The position numbers and the translations under genes are program-made. A DNA stretch of 64,000 bases from Lathyrus oleraceus. Taxonomy: Eukaryota > Streptophyta > Magnoliopsida > Fabales > Fabaceae. The notes below the pieces were generated by a model. The model did no database searches and had not been told where the DNA came from. It saw nothing but the letters and a program-made list of their open reading frames with translations. The stretch spans positions 251,217,575 to 251,281,574 of the forward strand of contig NC_066579.1 in NCBI RefSeq assembly GCF_024323335.1, given 5' to 3'. Below are positions 1-9,788 of the stretch, in pieces (position 1 is the first letter of the stretch; each line of letters begins with the position of its first letter).

Positions 1-189
1 GTTGAGCACACCTTAAGATGATGTTAGGAGTTTCCCTCAAGTACCAACAAACACACCTTGGATCCGTGAAGCTTGCCTTTTTATTTTGAATCATACTAAT
101 GCAAGATGAAGTAATGAATGCATGCATATGACTTAGGACTATGAATCAGATAAAAATTGTACAAGGGGTATGGTAAATTTAGGGTTATG
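1..189. other. Unassigned AT-rich sequence
   Basis: I find no coding similarity or repeat boundary here. Reverse-transcriptase homology of the adjacent copia remnant starts abruptly near 190, so this is foreign sequence joined to a truncated element or the product of a rearrangement. Confidence 0.4.
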
Positions 190-1145
190 ACATATGTTTT
201 ACAAGCACTCGATGGATGTTAAGATAGATCTATTTATTGTCTATGTTGATGACATTGCTATTACAGGGGATGATTATGATAAAATAACACAATTAAAGAG
301 TTTGTTAGCCAAGGAATTTGAAGTCAAAGATTTAGGTCAGGTCAAGTACTTTCTAGGGATGGAAATTGCTCGGACAAAGGAAGGAATTTATGTCTCTCAA
401 AGGAAGTACAGTCCAGACTTACTTCAAGAAACCGGGATGCTTGGATGTAAAGTTGCCAACACTCCCATATAACCAGTAAAAAGAAGTGAAGAGGAAAGTG
501 CACCAACAGATAAAGAGAGATATCAAAGTCTAGTTGGGAAACTAATATATCTTACATATATCAGGCCAGACATTGGTTTTGCTGTAAGTATGGGTAGTCG
601 GTACATGTCAAACCCAACTAAGACTCACATGATAACCTTTAATAGAATTCTCCAATACCTTAAAGGTACACTAGGGCGAGGAATTTATTTTAAGAAGAAC
701 TCAAATATAGGCATTGAGGTCTATACGGATTCTGATTGGGCAGGGTGTTTATCAAATAGAAAATCCACTACAGGTTATTGTACATTTGTACGGGGTAACA
801 TGATAGCTTGGAGAAGCGAGAAGAAACCTGTGGTGGCTAGGAGTAGTGCATAATCTAAATTCAGAGCTATGACACTTTGTGAAGGAATTTGGAAAAAGCA
901 TTTGCTTGAAGAAATTAGAATTCCCATCGACTACACAATGAGGCTATGCGACAAAAAGACTGCTATAAGCATTACAAAAAATCCAGTCCAACATGATAGA
1001 ATAAAGCACGTGTAAATTGATAGACATTTCATTAAGGAGAAAATTGATCAGGAAATTATAAGTATTGATCATGTTCTATCACACTAGCAGACATCGGAAA
1101 CTCTTCCCAAAGCCGTTTCGAGGAACATATATGAGAATATCAGAT
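190..1145 (+). pseudogene. pol: Ty1/copia pol remnant: end of reverse transcriptase and RNase H
   Basis: This is the 3' part of a copia polyprotein. The RT catalytic box YVDD and the copia motif KDLG..KYFLG are readable at 235-360. They are followed by the region before RNase H (RPDIGFAV, near 565) and RNase H itself (TDSDWAGC at 727-750, then KSTTGYC). Stops at 470-472, 851-853, near 1013 and near 1085 break the frame. Integrase, protease, gag and the N-terminal half of RT are absent. The strand agrees with the polypurine tract and LTR that follow. It is a dead 5'-truncated copy; I cannot fix its copia lineage by eye. Confidence 0.85.
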
Positions 1146-1176
1146 CCAATCTGGGTATGATAGATATCTACCACCC

Positions 1177-1190
1177 AGATTGAAGGGGAC
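1177..1190 (+). other. Degenerate polypurine tract of the copia remnant
   Basis: A GAAGGGGAC-type purine run lies between the pol remnant and the LTR-like sequence starting TATTGAAGATC. This is the usual plus-strand priming site position for copia elements, which typically read GGGGGAG then TGTTGAAG. Confidence 0.6.
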
Positions 1191-1490
1191 TATTGAAGAT
1201 CATCAAAGAATCTATTGTACATATTATGTTTTGTATATATCATAACAACTCATATAACTTTATGTAAATTAATTAGTTGTCTGTTTTGTCTTTATCACAT
1301 TTAATTTTTAGCATTTATAGGAATAATTATTCCCCTAATTTCTAGGCTAAATTAACTTTTCCCTCTCATCCCTATGTACTATATATACATCTTATGCATT
1401 ATGAAGCAAAACATGAAATATAAAAACATATTTCTATACTTATGCACACCAGTTACTCTCTTAATGTGATGCCAAAAAAACACATTAAGT
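1191..1490 (+). repeat. 3' LTR remnant of the copia element (right edge approximate)
   Basis: It begins TATTGAAGATC directly after the polypurine tract; the usual TG start appears mutated to TA. AT-rich sequence with a TATA-like stretch near 1378-1389 follows. Gypsy protease coding begins abruptly just after 1490, so the LTR end lies between about 1450 and 1490. No partner LTR is in the window. Confidence 0.55.
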
Positions 1491-1499
1491 CAGTTACTT

Positions 1500-2227
1500 G
1501 TGGAAGCGGAAGAGATGAAGGCCAATGCTTTAGTTGTGAGAGCTTTTAATGGCTCTAGGAGACAGGTAATTGGTGAAATTGATCTGCCTATTCGAGTTAG
1601 ACCTCATTTGTTCACAATCACATTCCAAGTGATGGATATTAACTCAACTTTCAGTTGTCTACTAGGAAGACCATAGATCAACGATGCTAGGGCAGTGGCT
1701 TCCACGTTGCACCAAAAGTTGAAGTTCATGTTGGAGGATAAACTGGTCATCATTTATGGTGAAGAAGACCTGCTCATCAGTGAGTTATCATCATTCCCGT
1801 ATATTGAAAATAATGAGGGTGCAATAGAAATCCATCTTCACGGCTTGGAGTTTGAAGATGTAAGCATTGTTACACCTAATTTGGATAAAACACCATAGGT
1901 AGTCCTATCTTCCTTGGAGAGAGCCAAAGAAACACTTGAAAAGGGTAACCCTCCTAGTTGGGGGAAAATTATGGATGTTGCTGAGAAGAACATTCGTTTC
2001 GGTATTGGCTATCATCTATCATCACGCCTGCTCAATCTAAAAGTTCAGAAGAAGTTCTACCCTATCAAGGAAGTATTCAACAGTGTTGGTTTTTAACACG
2101 ATAACCTTGTTGTAGTCATAGAAGATGCGATCAGGGAGGCTCATAATTTTGTACGCGTGTGCCCACCTGGCTTCACAATGAACAAATGAACAACCTCCGT
2201 GATCCCTACAACCTTTTCACTGACGAA
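1500..2227 (+). pseudogene. Protease C-terminal part and linker of the old Tat element
   Basis: The translation contains NGSRRQVIGEIDLPI, FQVMDIN and LLGRP, matching the Ogre A protease region (GSRKTVIGEVDLPV, FQVMDIHP, FLGRPW). The catalytic aspartate end is not present because the element starts inside the domain. A stop interrupts the LLGRP segment (TAG near 1674) and another lies at 1896-1898. The linker at 1914-2096 (SWGKIMD, FGIGY) corresponds to the stretch between protease and RT in Tat elements. Non-functional. Confidence 0.75.
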
Positions 2228-2469
2228 GTAATGCATTTTGTATTTTTCTCAATCCCTTGCCCTCACCTGAGACAAGGGAATAACTTTGTAAGTGCCTCCA
2301 CATATTTTCAATGTTATACAGTCAATCAATAAAAGATATTTTTGCATTCAAAATCTTGTTCCTTTCCTTTCTTTTATTTTAATTTTTCACAAAATAAATG
2401 GCAAAAGATTCTTTTTTCTTTTACTTTTCCATAAACATAATTCTAAAATAAATCTCATTAAACATGCAG
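2228..2469 (+). other. Probable intron remnant between protease and RT (old element)
   Basis: A GT donor (GAA|GTAATG) at 2228 and an acceptor (AACATGCAG) ending at 2469 bracket 242 bp of AT-rich, non-coding sequence. The position matches the Ogre A intron. The frame is not exactly restored across it in this decayed copy, so the call rests on position and splice motifs. Confidence 0.45.
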
Positions 2470-4475
2470 GAAAAAACAAATCCATTGATAACAACACAAC
2501 TAATATCCCCTGTAATTTTGGGCTTCCAATTAACCACGCCGAAGATGACGATGCAGAAGATTGTGACAGTTGAACTAGCCAGGCTCCTCGAGCAAGAGCA
2601 AAAATAGATTCAACCACATCAAGAGCCAGTAAAAGTTATTAATATGGGTACCAAGGAAGCCATAAAAGAGGTGAAAGCTGGGGCATCTCTGGAAAAGCAT
2701 GTGCATACTGAGTTGGTTAAGTTACTGCAAGAGTATGTAGACATATTAGTCTGGTTGTATCAAGATATGTCCGTTTAGACACTAACATCATTGAGCATCA
2801 CTTACGACTTAAGCCTGAATATCCTCCTGTCAAGCAGAAGCTTAGAAGGACAAGACCAGATATGGAACTTAAAATCAGAGAAGAGGTTAAGAAACATTTT
2901 AATGTTGGCTTCTTAGCCATATCTAAATATCCTCAATGGATTGCAAATATTGTGCCAGTCCCGAAAAAGGATGGCAAAGTTAGAATGTGTATAGACTACC
3001 GAGACCTCAACTAAGCGAGCCCAAAGGATGACTTCCCTTTGCCTCGTATTGATGTCTTGGTTGACAACACTGCTCAATTCTCAATATTCTCATTCATGGA
3101 TGGGTTCTCTGGATACAATCAGATAAAAATGTCTCCTGATGATATGGAAAAGACTACTTTTATCACACTGTGGGGAACTTTCTGCTGGAAAGTCATGCTA
3201 TTTGGTCTGAAAAACAAAGGGGTAACCTATCAAAGAGATTTATGTGGACAATATGATTTCCAAATATAAAAGGGATAGAATTTTATGTGGATAATATGAC
3301 TTCCAAATATAAAGAGAATTATGTTAACCCTGTTAAACATGCAGGAAGTTTAAATATGATTGCTAAAATAATTTTATGTGGACAATATGATTGCCAAAAA
3401 ACATGGTAACCCTCTTTATCTTTATGGATCAATATGATTGCTAAAATAAATCTCATTAAACATTCTATCTCTTAAAATAAATCTCATTTTTAGTTTTAAA
3501 CTTCCTGAAAAAACATGGTAACCCTCTTTCAAGAAATGATCCATAAAGAGATAGAATTTTATGTGGACAATATGATTGCCAAATATAAAACTGAATACGA
3601 GTATCTTGACCATCTGACGGAGCTATTTTCCAAACTCTAAAAGTACAAGCTACAGTTGAATCCTGAAAAGTGCACCTTTTGGGTTATATTTGGTAAACTT
3701 TCGGGTTTCATTGTCAATCAACGAGGCATTGAAGTTGATATCGACAAGGTTCGACCTATTCAAGACACTCCACCTTCTAAGACAGAAAATGAAGTCTGAG
3801 GCTTCCTGGGTAGACTAAACTACATCTCAAGATTCATTTCCCATATGACGGCTACCTACGAACTAATATTCAAATTATTGAGAAAAAAATCAAATGATCG
3901 AGTATAATGAGGATTGTCAAGGGGTATTTGACAAAATAAAGAAATACTTGCAAGAACCACCAATCCAAATACCACCAGTTCTGAGTAGGCCACTAATAAT
4001 GTATCTTACAGTATTGGATGAATCAATGGGTTGGGTACTTGGTCAACATGACGACACAAGCAGAAAATAACATGCCATCTATTATCTAAGCAAGAATTTC
4101 ACTGATTACGAGACCAGATACTCACTCTTAGATAAGACTTGATATGATCTAGCTTAGGTTGCTCGGCGCCTAAGGCAATACATTTTCTGTCACACTAACT
4201 TATTGATATCCAAAATGGATTCGATCAGTTATATATTTGAAAAGCTTGTTGTCGCTGAAAGAATAGCTCGTTGGCAAATGCTGCTGACTGAATATGATAT
4301 CCAGTATGTCATCCAAAAAGCCATCAACAAAAGTATGTTGTCAAATTATCTCGCTCATCAACCCGTGGAAGGTTATCTACTAATGAGGTTTGACTTTCTA
4401 GATGAATATATCATGTTTATAAGAGACTATGAAATCCCAGGTCCTGACAAAGGACCCGAACCAGGATCGCGATAG
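2470..4475 (+). pseudogene. pol: Reverse transcriptase and RNase H of the old Tat element
   Basis: Readable pieces are: LARLLEQEQ (near 2577), RRTRPDMELKI (2845-2880), VPVPKKDGKVRMCIDYRDL (2955-3010), DFPLPRIDVLVDN (3030-3070), FMDGFSGYNQIKMSP (3095-3140), and after a scrambled stretch LNPEKCTF (3657-3680) and RNase H segments (DESMGWVLG near 4018, ARRLRQY near 4165, then MDSISYIFEK and RWQMLLTEYDIQY at 4215-4310). The catalytic box reads YVDN instead of YVDD. Many stops and frameshifts are present. Region 3240-3590 is rearranged and listed separately. Confidence 0.85.
3240..3592 (+). repeat. Scrambled multi-copy duplication across the RT catalytic box
   Basis: The segment TTTTATGTGGACAATATGAT (coding FYVDNM) or a close variant appears four times, near 3239, 3280, 3372 and 3557. 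It is interleaved with copies of ACATGGTAACCCTC (3403, 3513) and AAATAAATCTCATT (3444, 3476). The last is the same as the sequence just before the intron acceptor at 2447. Inverted pieces such as TCTCTTTATGGATC-like runs also occur. This looks like repeated template switching, not simple tandem duplication. Confidence 0.75.
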
Positions 4476-4911
4476 ATGCTCATGTTCGATGGTGCTTCAA
4501 ATGCTCAAGGTCATGGGATTGGGGAAATCCTTACTTCTCCAAAATGCTTTCATTTTCCTTTCACAACCAGGTTATGTTTTGACTGCACCAATAATAAGGA
4601 AGAATATGAAGCATGTATCTTCATAATCAAATCAGCCATTGATCTAAGGATCAAAATCCTCGAGGTATACGGAGATTCAGCTCTGGTTATCAGTAAGATC
4701 AAAGGGGACTAGGAAACTCGTGATCAGAAGTTGATTCCATACAAGAAACACGTCTTGAAGTTGATTCCATACTTTAATGAAATCACTTTTCATCATATCC
4801 CTAGGGAATAAAATCACCTAGCAGCCGTTTTATCTACCTTGTCATCCATGTTCAAAGTTAAGTGGGCTAACAAAGCACCCTTCATAATAATTGAACACTT
4901 GGATGAACCAA
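4476..4911 (+). pseudogene. Archaeal-type RNase H of the old Tat element, 5' part
   Basis: The translation has MLMFDGASNAQGHGIG, then CTNNKEEYEACI and YGDSALVISKI, the D/E/D signature of the second RNase H found only in Tat/Ogre elements. The family segment normally reading HIPR.EN..AD is present with a stop near 4810. The reading continues as LDEPTY and is then cut by the Ogre A insertion at 4917, continuing at 27129 as a stretch resembling DDKPWFYDIK. Confidence 0.85.
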
Positions 4912-4916
4912 CATAT
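4912..4916. repeat. Target site duplication CATAT, left copy (Ogre A)
   Basis: CATAT immediately precedes TGTAGCGG at 4917 and is repeated at 27124-27128 immediately after GTCTTACA. A 5-bp duplication is normal for Ty3-gypsy integration. Removing 4917-27128 rejoins two halves of the same pol reading. Confidence 0.95.
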
Positions 4917-5212
4917 TGTAGCGGTAAATTCATGACCATCAAGCTATGAATAAGCTTAACATCAATAAAACCAGAGTCGCCACCGCGCTTTTATCGTTTC
5001 CAAAGGAAAAGGGAAGAGTATGAACAAAACCAAAAGATAAGAAGTTTTCAAATCAAAACTAATAAAATGCCAGAGATTACAAGTAAGGGGGTTGGTTACA
5101 CAGAGGGAAGGTGTTAGCACCCAAAGTGTCCTAGGTGCTCCTAGGGAGCCCATTTTTATGTGTGCATATGTGTTTGGTATTAAAGATGTTTGAGAAAAAT
5201 AAAGTGTGTGTT

Positions 5213-5240
5213 GGGGGGGGGGGGGGGGGGGGGGGGGGGG
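5213..5240. repeat. Homopolymeric G tract (28 G) inside the Ogre LTR
   Basis: 28 consecutive G on the plus strand. The equivalent site in the other Ogre A LTR has 13 G (22715-22727), and Ogre B has no run there (near 37690). It is expanded mononucleotide sequence in the transcribed part of the LTR (poly-C in element sense). Confidence 0.95.
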
Positions 5241-8200
5241 AGAAAAGAATTCATTGATTATATTTTTGTGTTTTACAAGACCTTCGAACTTGTGCCTACG
5301 TACCAACATAAAAATGAGGGATCAAAACCTCGTAGTTCATGGTAAAAATTTCAAAGTTAGTGAATTGATTTTAACAAAAGGTTTAATAAGAAAAAGGCAC
5401 AAAAGACCCAAAAGTTGAATGAAGTTGTTAGTTCATTTTGTCTTTTGAAATTTTAAGTCAATATGATTAAGTTTTTTTTACAAGTTTGAAATAAGAAAAA
5501 GGTTTGAAAATTCATTTGAATAAGGCCAAAGTTTCTAATCATTAAAACAAAGTCTAAGTTTGAAATCACAAGCAAAGAAGATTTTTGAAAAGAGGGAGAG
5601 TTTTAAAATTTAAGAAGTAGGAGGAGATGAAGAGGCTATCCTAAGCACAAATTAAAAGTTAAGAGTTGAAAAGATCTGACCAATGGGATGCAATCCAACA
5701 GACAAGAATGTCATATAGAAAACCCATTTTCCTTTTGGACTTTGAATCAAGAAATAATTAATGAACAATTAGCAATATCCAGACATTATGAAGATCAAGG
5801 CATCAAATAAAGATAGCCACATCCAAGCAAGCAATCCTAGAGGTTAGTAGTCTTCTTTGTCTTCTCATGTATCAGATGAAATATTCCTTGATCAACTCAA
5901 AGCAAAGCATCAGACACAAGGTCAAAATAACAATTAGCACAAAGACAGAGTAGCTGATGAATTCAAACAAGATCCAAGGCTTGCATCAGATGAAGGCTCA
6001 GTTCACAATAGCTTGATCTCAAAATGTTGGCATTGGCCAAGTCCTTTTTGCATAGAGAATGTTTCCTAGTTCTAAGTCCAAGAGTTCAGATCAGAATCAA
6101 CAGTCCACCATATGTTTTTTAGGGTTTTTTGTTTTTATTAAGTATTTTTAAGGTCCTTAGACCACAAACAAAACCAAAACACAAACAATATATACTTTCA
6201 CAAGATATGGCTCAAATGAGCAAAGTGAAAATGACATAAACATAAACATGTTATATGAAATGTAAATGGCAATGAATGATAAATGACTGAAATTTAAATT
6301 GCATAAAGTAAATGACTTTAAAGTAAAAGCATAATGAACAAGAGTTGGTCAATGGTTAGTCAAATGTTAGTTAAAGGTTAGTAAAGGTTAGTAAAGGTTA
6401 GTGGTGTTTTTTAATTGATTAAGTCATTCTTTGGAGAATACTTAACCATTTTTTACAAGTATGAATCATTAAACCAAGACATCTTCCATGAGAAGGGCTC
6501 CAACTTGGATAATTCAACAAGTATGCCACTAGCTCTCATGAAAGGAAAAAAGGTCAAGTCTCCACACAATACCATGAAGAACGGGAAACTTACAATCTCA
6601 CTTACTAGAATGCTATGCCATTAGGGTCAAATTTTTCTCTATGTTAAGCAATCGTAATTGGACTTATGTGGAAGTCACAACTATTTGACGTCGGGAAATA
6701 CGAATTTAGGTGTTAATGCATGTTAGAGTTTTGGTATGAAGAATCAACCTCCTAAAACATACCACACACCAAAAGAAATGATCAAGAGGGAGGGACCTAT
6801 CTCAGTCACACTTGTATTGGTTCATCTGACATAAGGTCATTGATGAACCAATTTGCCTTAAGACATTAGAGATTTCATGGGTCAAATGAGGGAATGGGAA
6901 AGAATAGGGATGAAGATGAAAAGGGAGGGGAAGACAGAAACACAAATTGACCAAGGGAGGATTTTCATCAAATCAAAACCATTCATTCATTTTGGAAGAT
7001 GAAATATACATTTCATCAATCCCCTAAATCCAATTGTTTTGATCCAACAAAAGTCAAATCAACTTTGACCAAGGCCCAAACAGAAAGTCAAACATCACAA
7101 GACCATAAAAATGGAACAACAATATTTTTTGAACATTTAATCAATTAGAAATCCAATTAAAAGTGAATTAAAATACATTTTGTTTGGTCAAAACCTAAAA
7201 TCCATTCAAAACACCAAATAAATGGCCAATGGATTTATCCTAGGTCAAAGAAGGTCAAAGGACCTTAGACAAAAAATTTCACTATTTTTAAAAAGTCAGA
7301 AGTATTTTTAAATGATTAAAAATATGAACAAAAACATTTAATTCATGAAAAATATCAAAATTAATCCAAAAAATAATTTTAATTCAGAATATGAGAGAGA
7401 AAAATATTTAAATATTTTTGGTGAAAGTCCAATATTTTTTGGATTAAAAATGATATTAACATGAATTAAAAAAAATAAAAGGATTAAATGAAAATTCAGA
7501 AAATAAAGAGAAATTAGAAAAAACAGGGTCATCAGATCTCCCTCATTAATTGAGCTGGCATATCTGATGGCCACACGCTTGCTTTCCATGGTGGACACGA
7601 GTCAAAGTGATGTATGCATAGTAACTCAAACCAAAGGCCAAGATTAAAATGTTCCAACATGATTAGATGGCCCGGAGGTGTGCCAACAAGCCACCAGAGC
7701 TAGGGCTCCGGTCATCTTCTCCGGTGACCTGCACCGGACTGGGCCAACTTCATCTCAATGGAAAATGAAAAACAAGGACACTATTTCAAAGAGAAAATGC
7801 TCAGGATCTCGAATCCGACCTCAATTTTCTCCAATTCCAAGTATATAAAAAGATACAGGGATTTGAATTTTGAGGATCATGAACTGAGTTGCTTTGATTT
7901 TACCTCAAAGCAACTCATTCTTGTTGCCTACATTGGTAGGACTTCAGCCAACTAAAAATAAAAGAGAATAGTGAAGAATTTAGAGAGAATCAAAGAGATG
8001 AAGTTTCTAAAAATTCACCTTCGAGGGAGCTTGAATCTTGCTTGATCTTGCTTCCAATTGGGCTTGACTCGCTTTCAGAAGCTTGCATAAGTTGAATTAG
8101 ATTAAGGAAAGGTTTGGGGATTCTTGGAGTTTCAACTTCAAAACTGAAGTGAAATGGAAACACGATTTTCAATTGAAAACCTTCAAGTTTATCCTCTAAT

Positions 8201-8267
8201 GGTGAGGGTTAGGACTGAAGGTTCAAAGCTTGGGTAAGGTGTCTATAATTCTAAGCATGAGGGGTCT

Positions 8268-8275
8268 TATTTATA
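8268..8275 (-). promoter_or_regulatory. Probable LTR TATA box, Ogre A 3' LTR
   Basis: TATAAATA in minus-strand reading, preceded by GCATAGCC and followed by AGACCCC. The block is conserved at 25729-25736 as TATAAGTA. It would put U3 at about 9788-8275 and leave a very long transcribed R-U5 part. Inferred from motif and conservation only. Confidence 0.6.
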
Positions 8276-9788
8276 GGCTATGCATTTTCTTTCCACACAC
8301 TTCATCCTAAATGCCAAAAATAGAAATTCACTCTTACATGGTTGCATCAGCGTGTGATAGGCCCATGAAATGATGTAATCAAGTCCAAATTTCATCATGT
8401 GCAATGGTGAATGCGTGTCATGTAATCATGCAATGGAAATTGGAATGTGAACATGAGATTCATCTAAATGGAGCCTTGAAGAGAAGGCATGTGCAAGTCA
8501 TCCAATTCTTGGCCAAATGTGATGATATTGGACTTTTAGGAAAGGTGGGATCAAGGGGAACAACTTTCATGTTGAACATTTTTCCATTTTAAGCTTGGAT
8601 AATGATGAATATTGAGGTGGAATTTTGGAAAATCAAACATAAATGAAAATTCTCTAAGTACCAAGCCAAATGTTCCCTTCTTCCCCCTTGAATAACTTTT
8701 GTTATGAGCTTCAAATGGAAAACTTCCTTCATAAAAGTTGTAGATCTTTCAAAAATCTTAACTTTGGTCACAAATGTGACCTCATTTAGATTTGGCATGA
8801 AGGAGTTATGCATTTTAGAAGTTGAGGAAAATCTCTTGTTCAATGGTAATGGCCGAAAGTGACCTATAATGTTTCCTCTTGGAACATGCATTTTAAAGTT
8901 GAATTTGAATTTCTTTAAAGACTAAAATTTGGATAGGACATCTGGAATTTGATTATGAAACTTGAATGGCCTTCATATCATAAAAATTTAGCAAGTTATG
9001 GTCCTTGGAAGTTGACCTCCTAACTAGGGTTCAAACAAAATGACCTATAATCTTTCACCATAGAAAATGACTTTCAAAGCAAACCTAGATTTTTATGCAA
9101 AAATTAAAGTTGTTTGGAATGTAATAAGGAGTAAGTTTTCTCTTGGAATCATTTTCATATGACAAAAATTGTAGGATATAGGGTCTAGGGAACCCCAGTT
9201 TTGACCAGTTGACTTTCTCTGGTCAACCACCATGAACCAACTTGCAAACTTGAAGTTATATTGATCTCTTGGACTCATGGAGGATCATATACGTATAAGA
9301 TTATTTAATGTTACGTATCCTTGAAATATTTGATCAGATGATGAGGAAACTTGCTGAGGAAGTCACACAAGATACCTAGATTAATTAGAGCTTCCAAGGA
9401 AAAAAGCTTCAAACTCTGGATGAATTCTTGATAAAAATGATAAATGAAGATCATGGGGATCCATATATGATGTATATAGCCAATGTGAACCATCTCTTGA
9501 TTAGTCTCCTTGCATTGAGGGTCTCAAACCCTAGATATGAGCTTGATGAGGCATAGTTGAACACACACACTTCTTACAAAAGAAGTAAACTACACATTGA
9601 CATATTTTTGGTATTTTGGTTAGTAAACAAAGAAAACCAAAGTATAATACAATCAAATGTGCTTGGTGACCTCTCCCAATACAAACCCAATGAATGAGGG
9701 GTAACGAAGATGCCAAGGTGTGATCCCAAAGCCAATGCAAATGGTGAGATAGCATGAGTGATCTTAGGATCAAAATTGGGGTCTTACA

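Larger units (their letters stand above)
1491..4916 (+). mobile_element. Old plus-strand Tat/Ogre-type Ty3-gypsy element, left part
   Basis: Degraded protease, RT, RNase H and archaeal-type RNase H follow each other on the plus strand and closely resemble the pol of Ogre A and B. The 5' end (LTR, gag, start of protease) is missing and replaced by copia sequence. At 4917 the element is interrupted by Ogre A. It resumes at 27124 in the same reading context, flanked by the CATAT duplication. It must therefore be older than Ogre A. Confidence 0.9.
4917..9788 (-). repeat. Ogre A 3' LTR (4872 bp)
   Basis: It is bounded by TGTAGCGG on the left and GTCTTACA on the right, in plus-strand reading, and matches 22425-27123 over its whole length with many substitutions and indels. 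It carries a 28-base G run at 5213-5240 and a TATA box on the minus strand at 8268-8275. Short open readings inside it have no counterpart protein family and differ between the LTR copies, so I treat it as non-coding. Confidence 0.95.

Noticed and set aside
4962..5418. Poly-proline and poly-glycine readings on both strands
   Set aside because: Translation of the G tract in the Ogre LTR; lost in the other LTR copies where the run is shorter or absent.
7680..7745. CCGG-rich block in the Ogre LTR as a fourth promoter array
   Set aside because: It lies downstream of the predicted TATA box in element sense and lacks regular inverted-repeat units.
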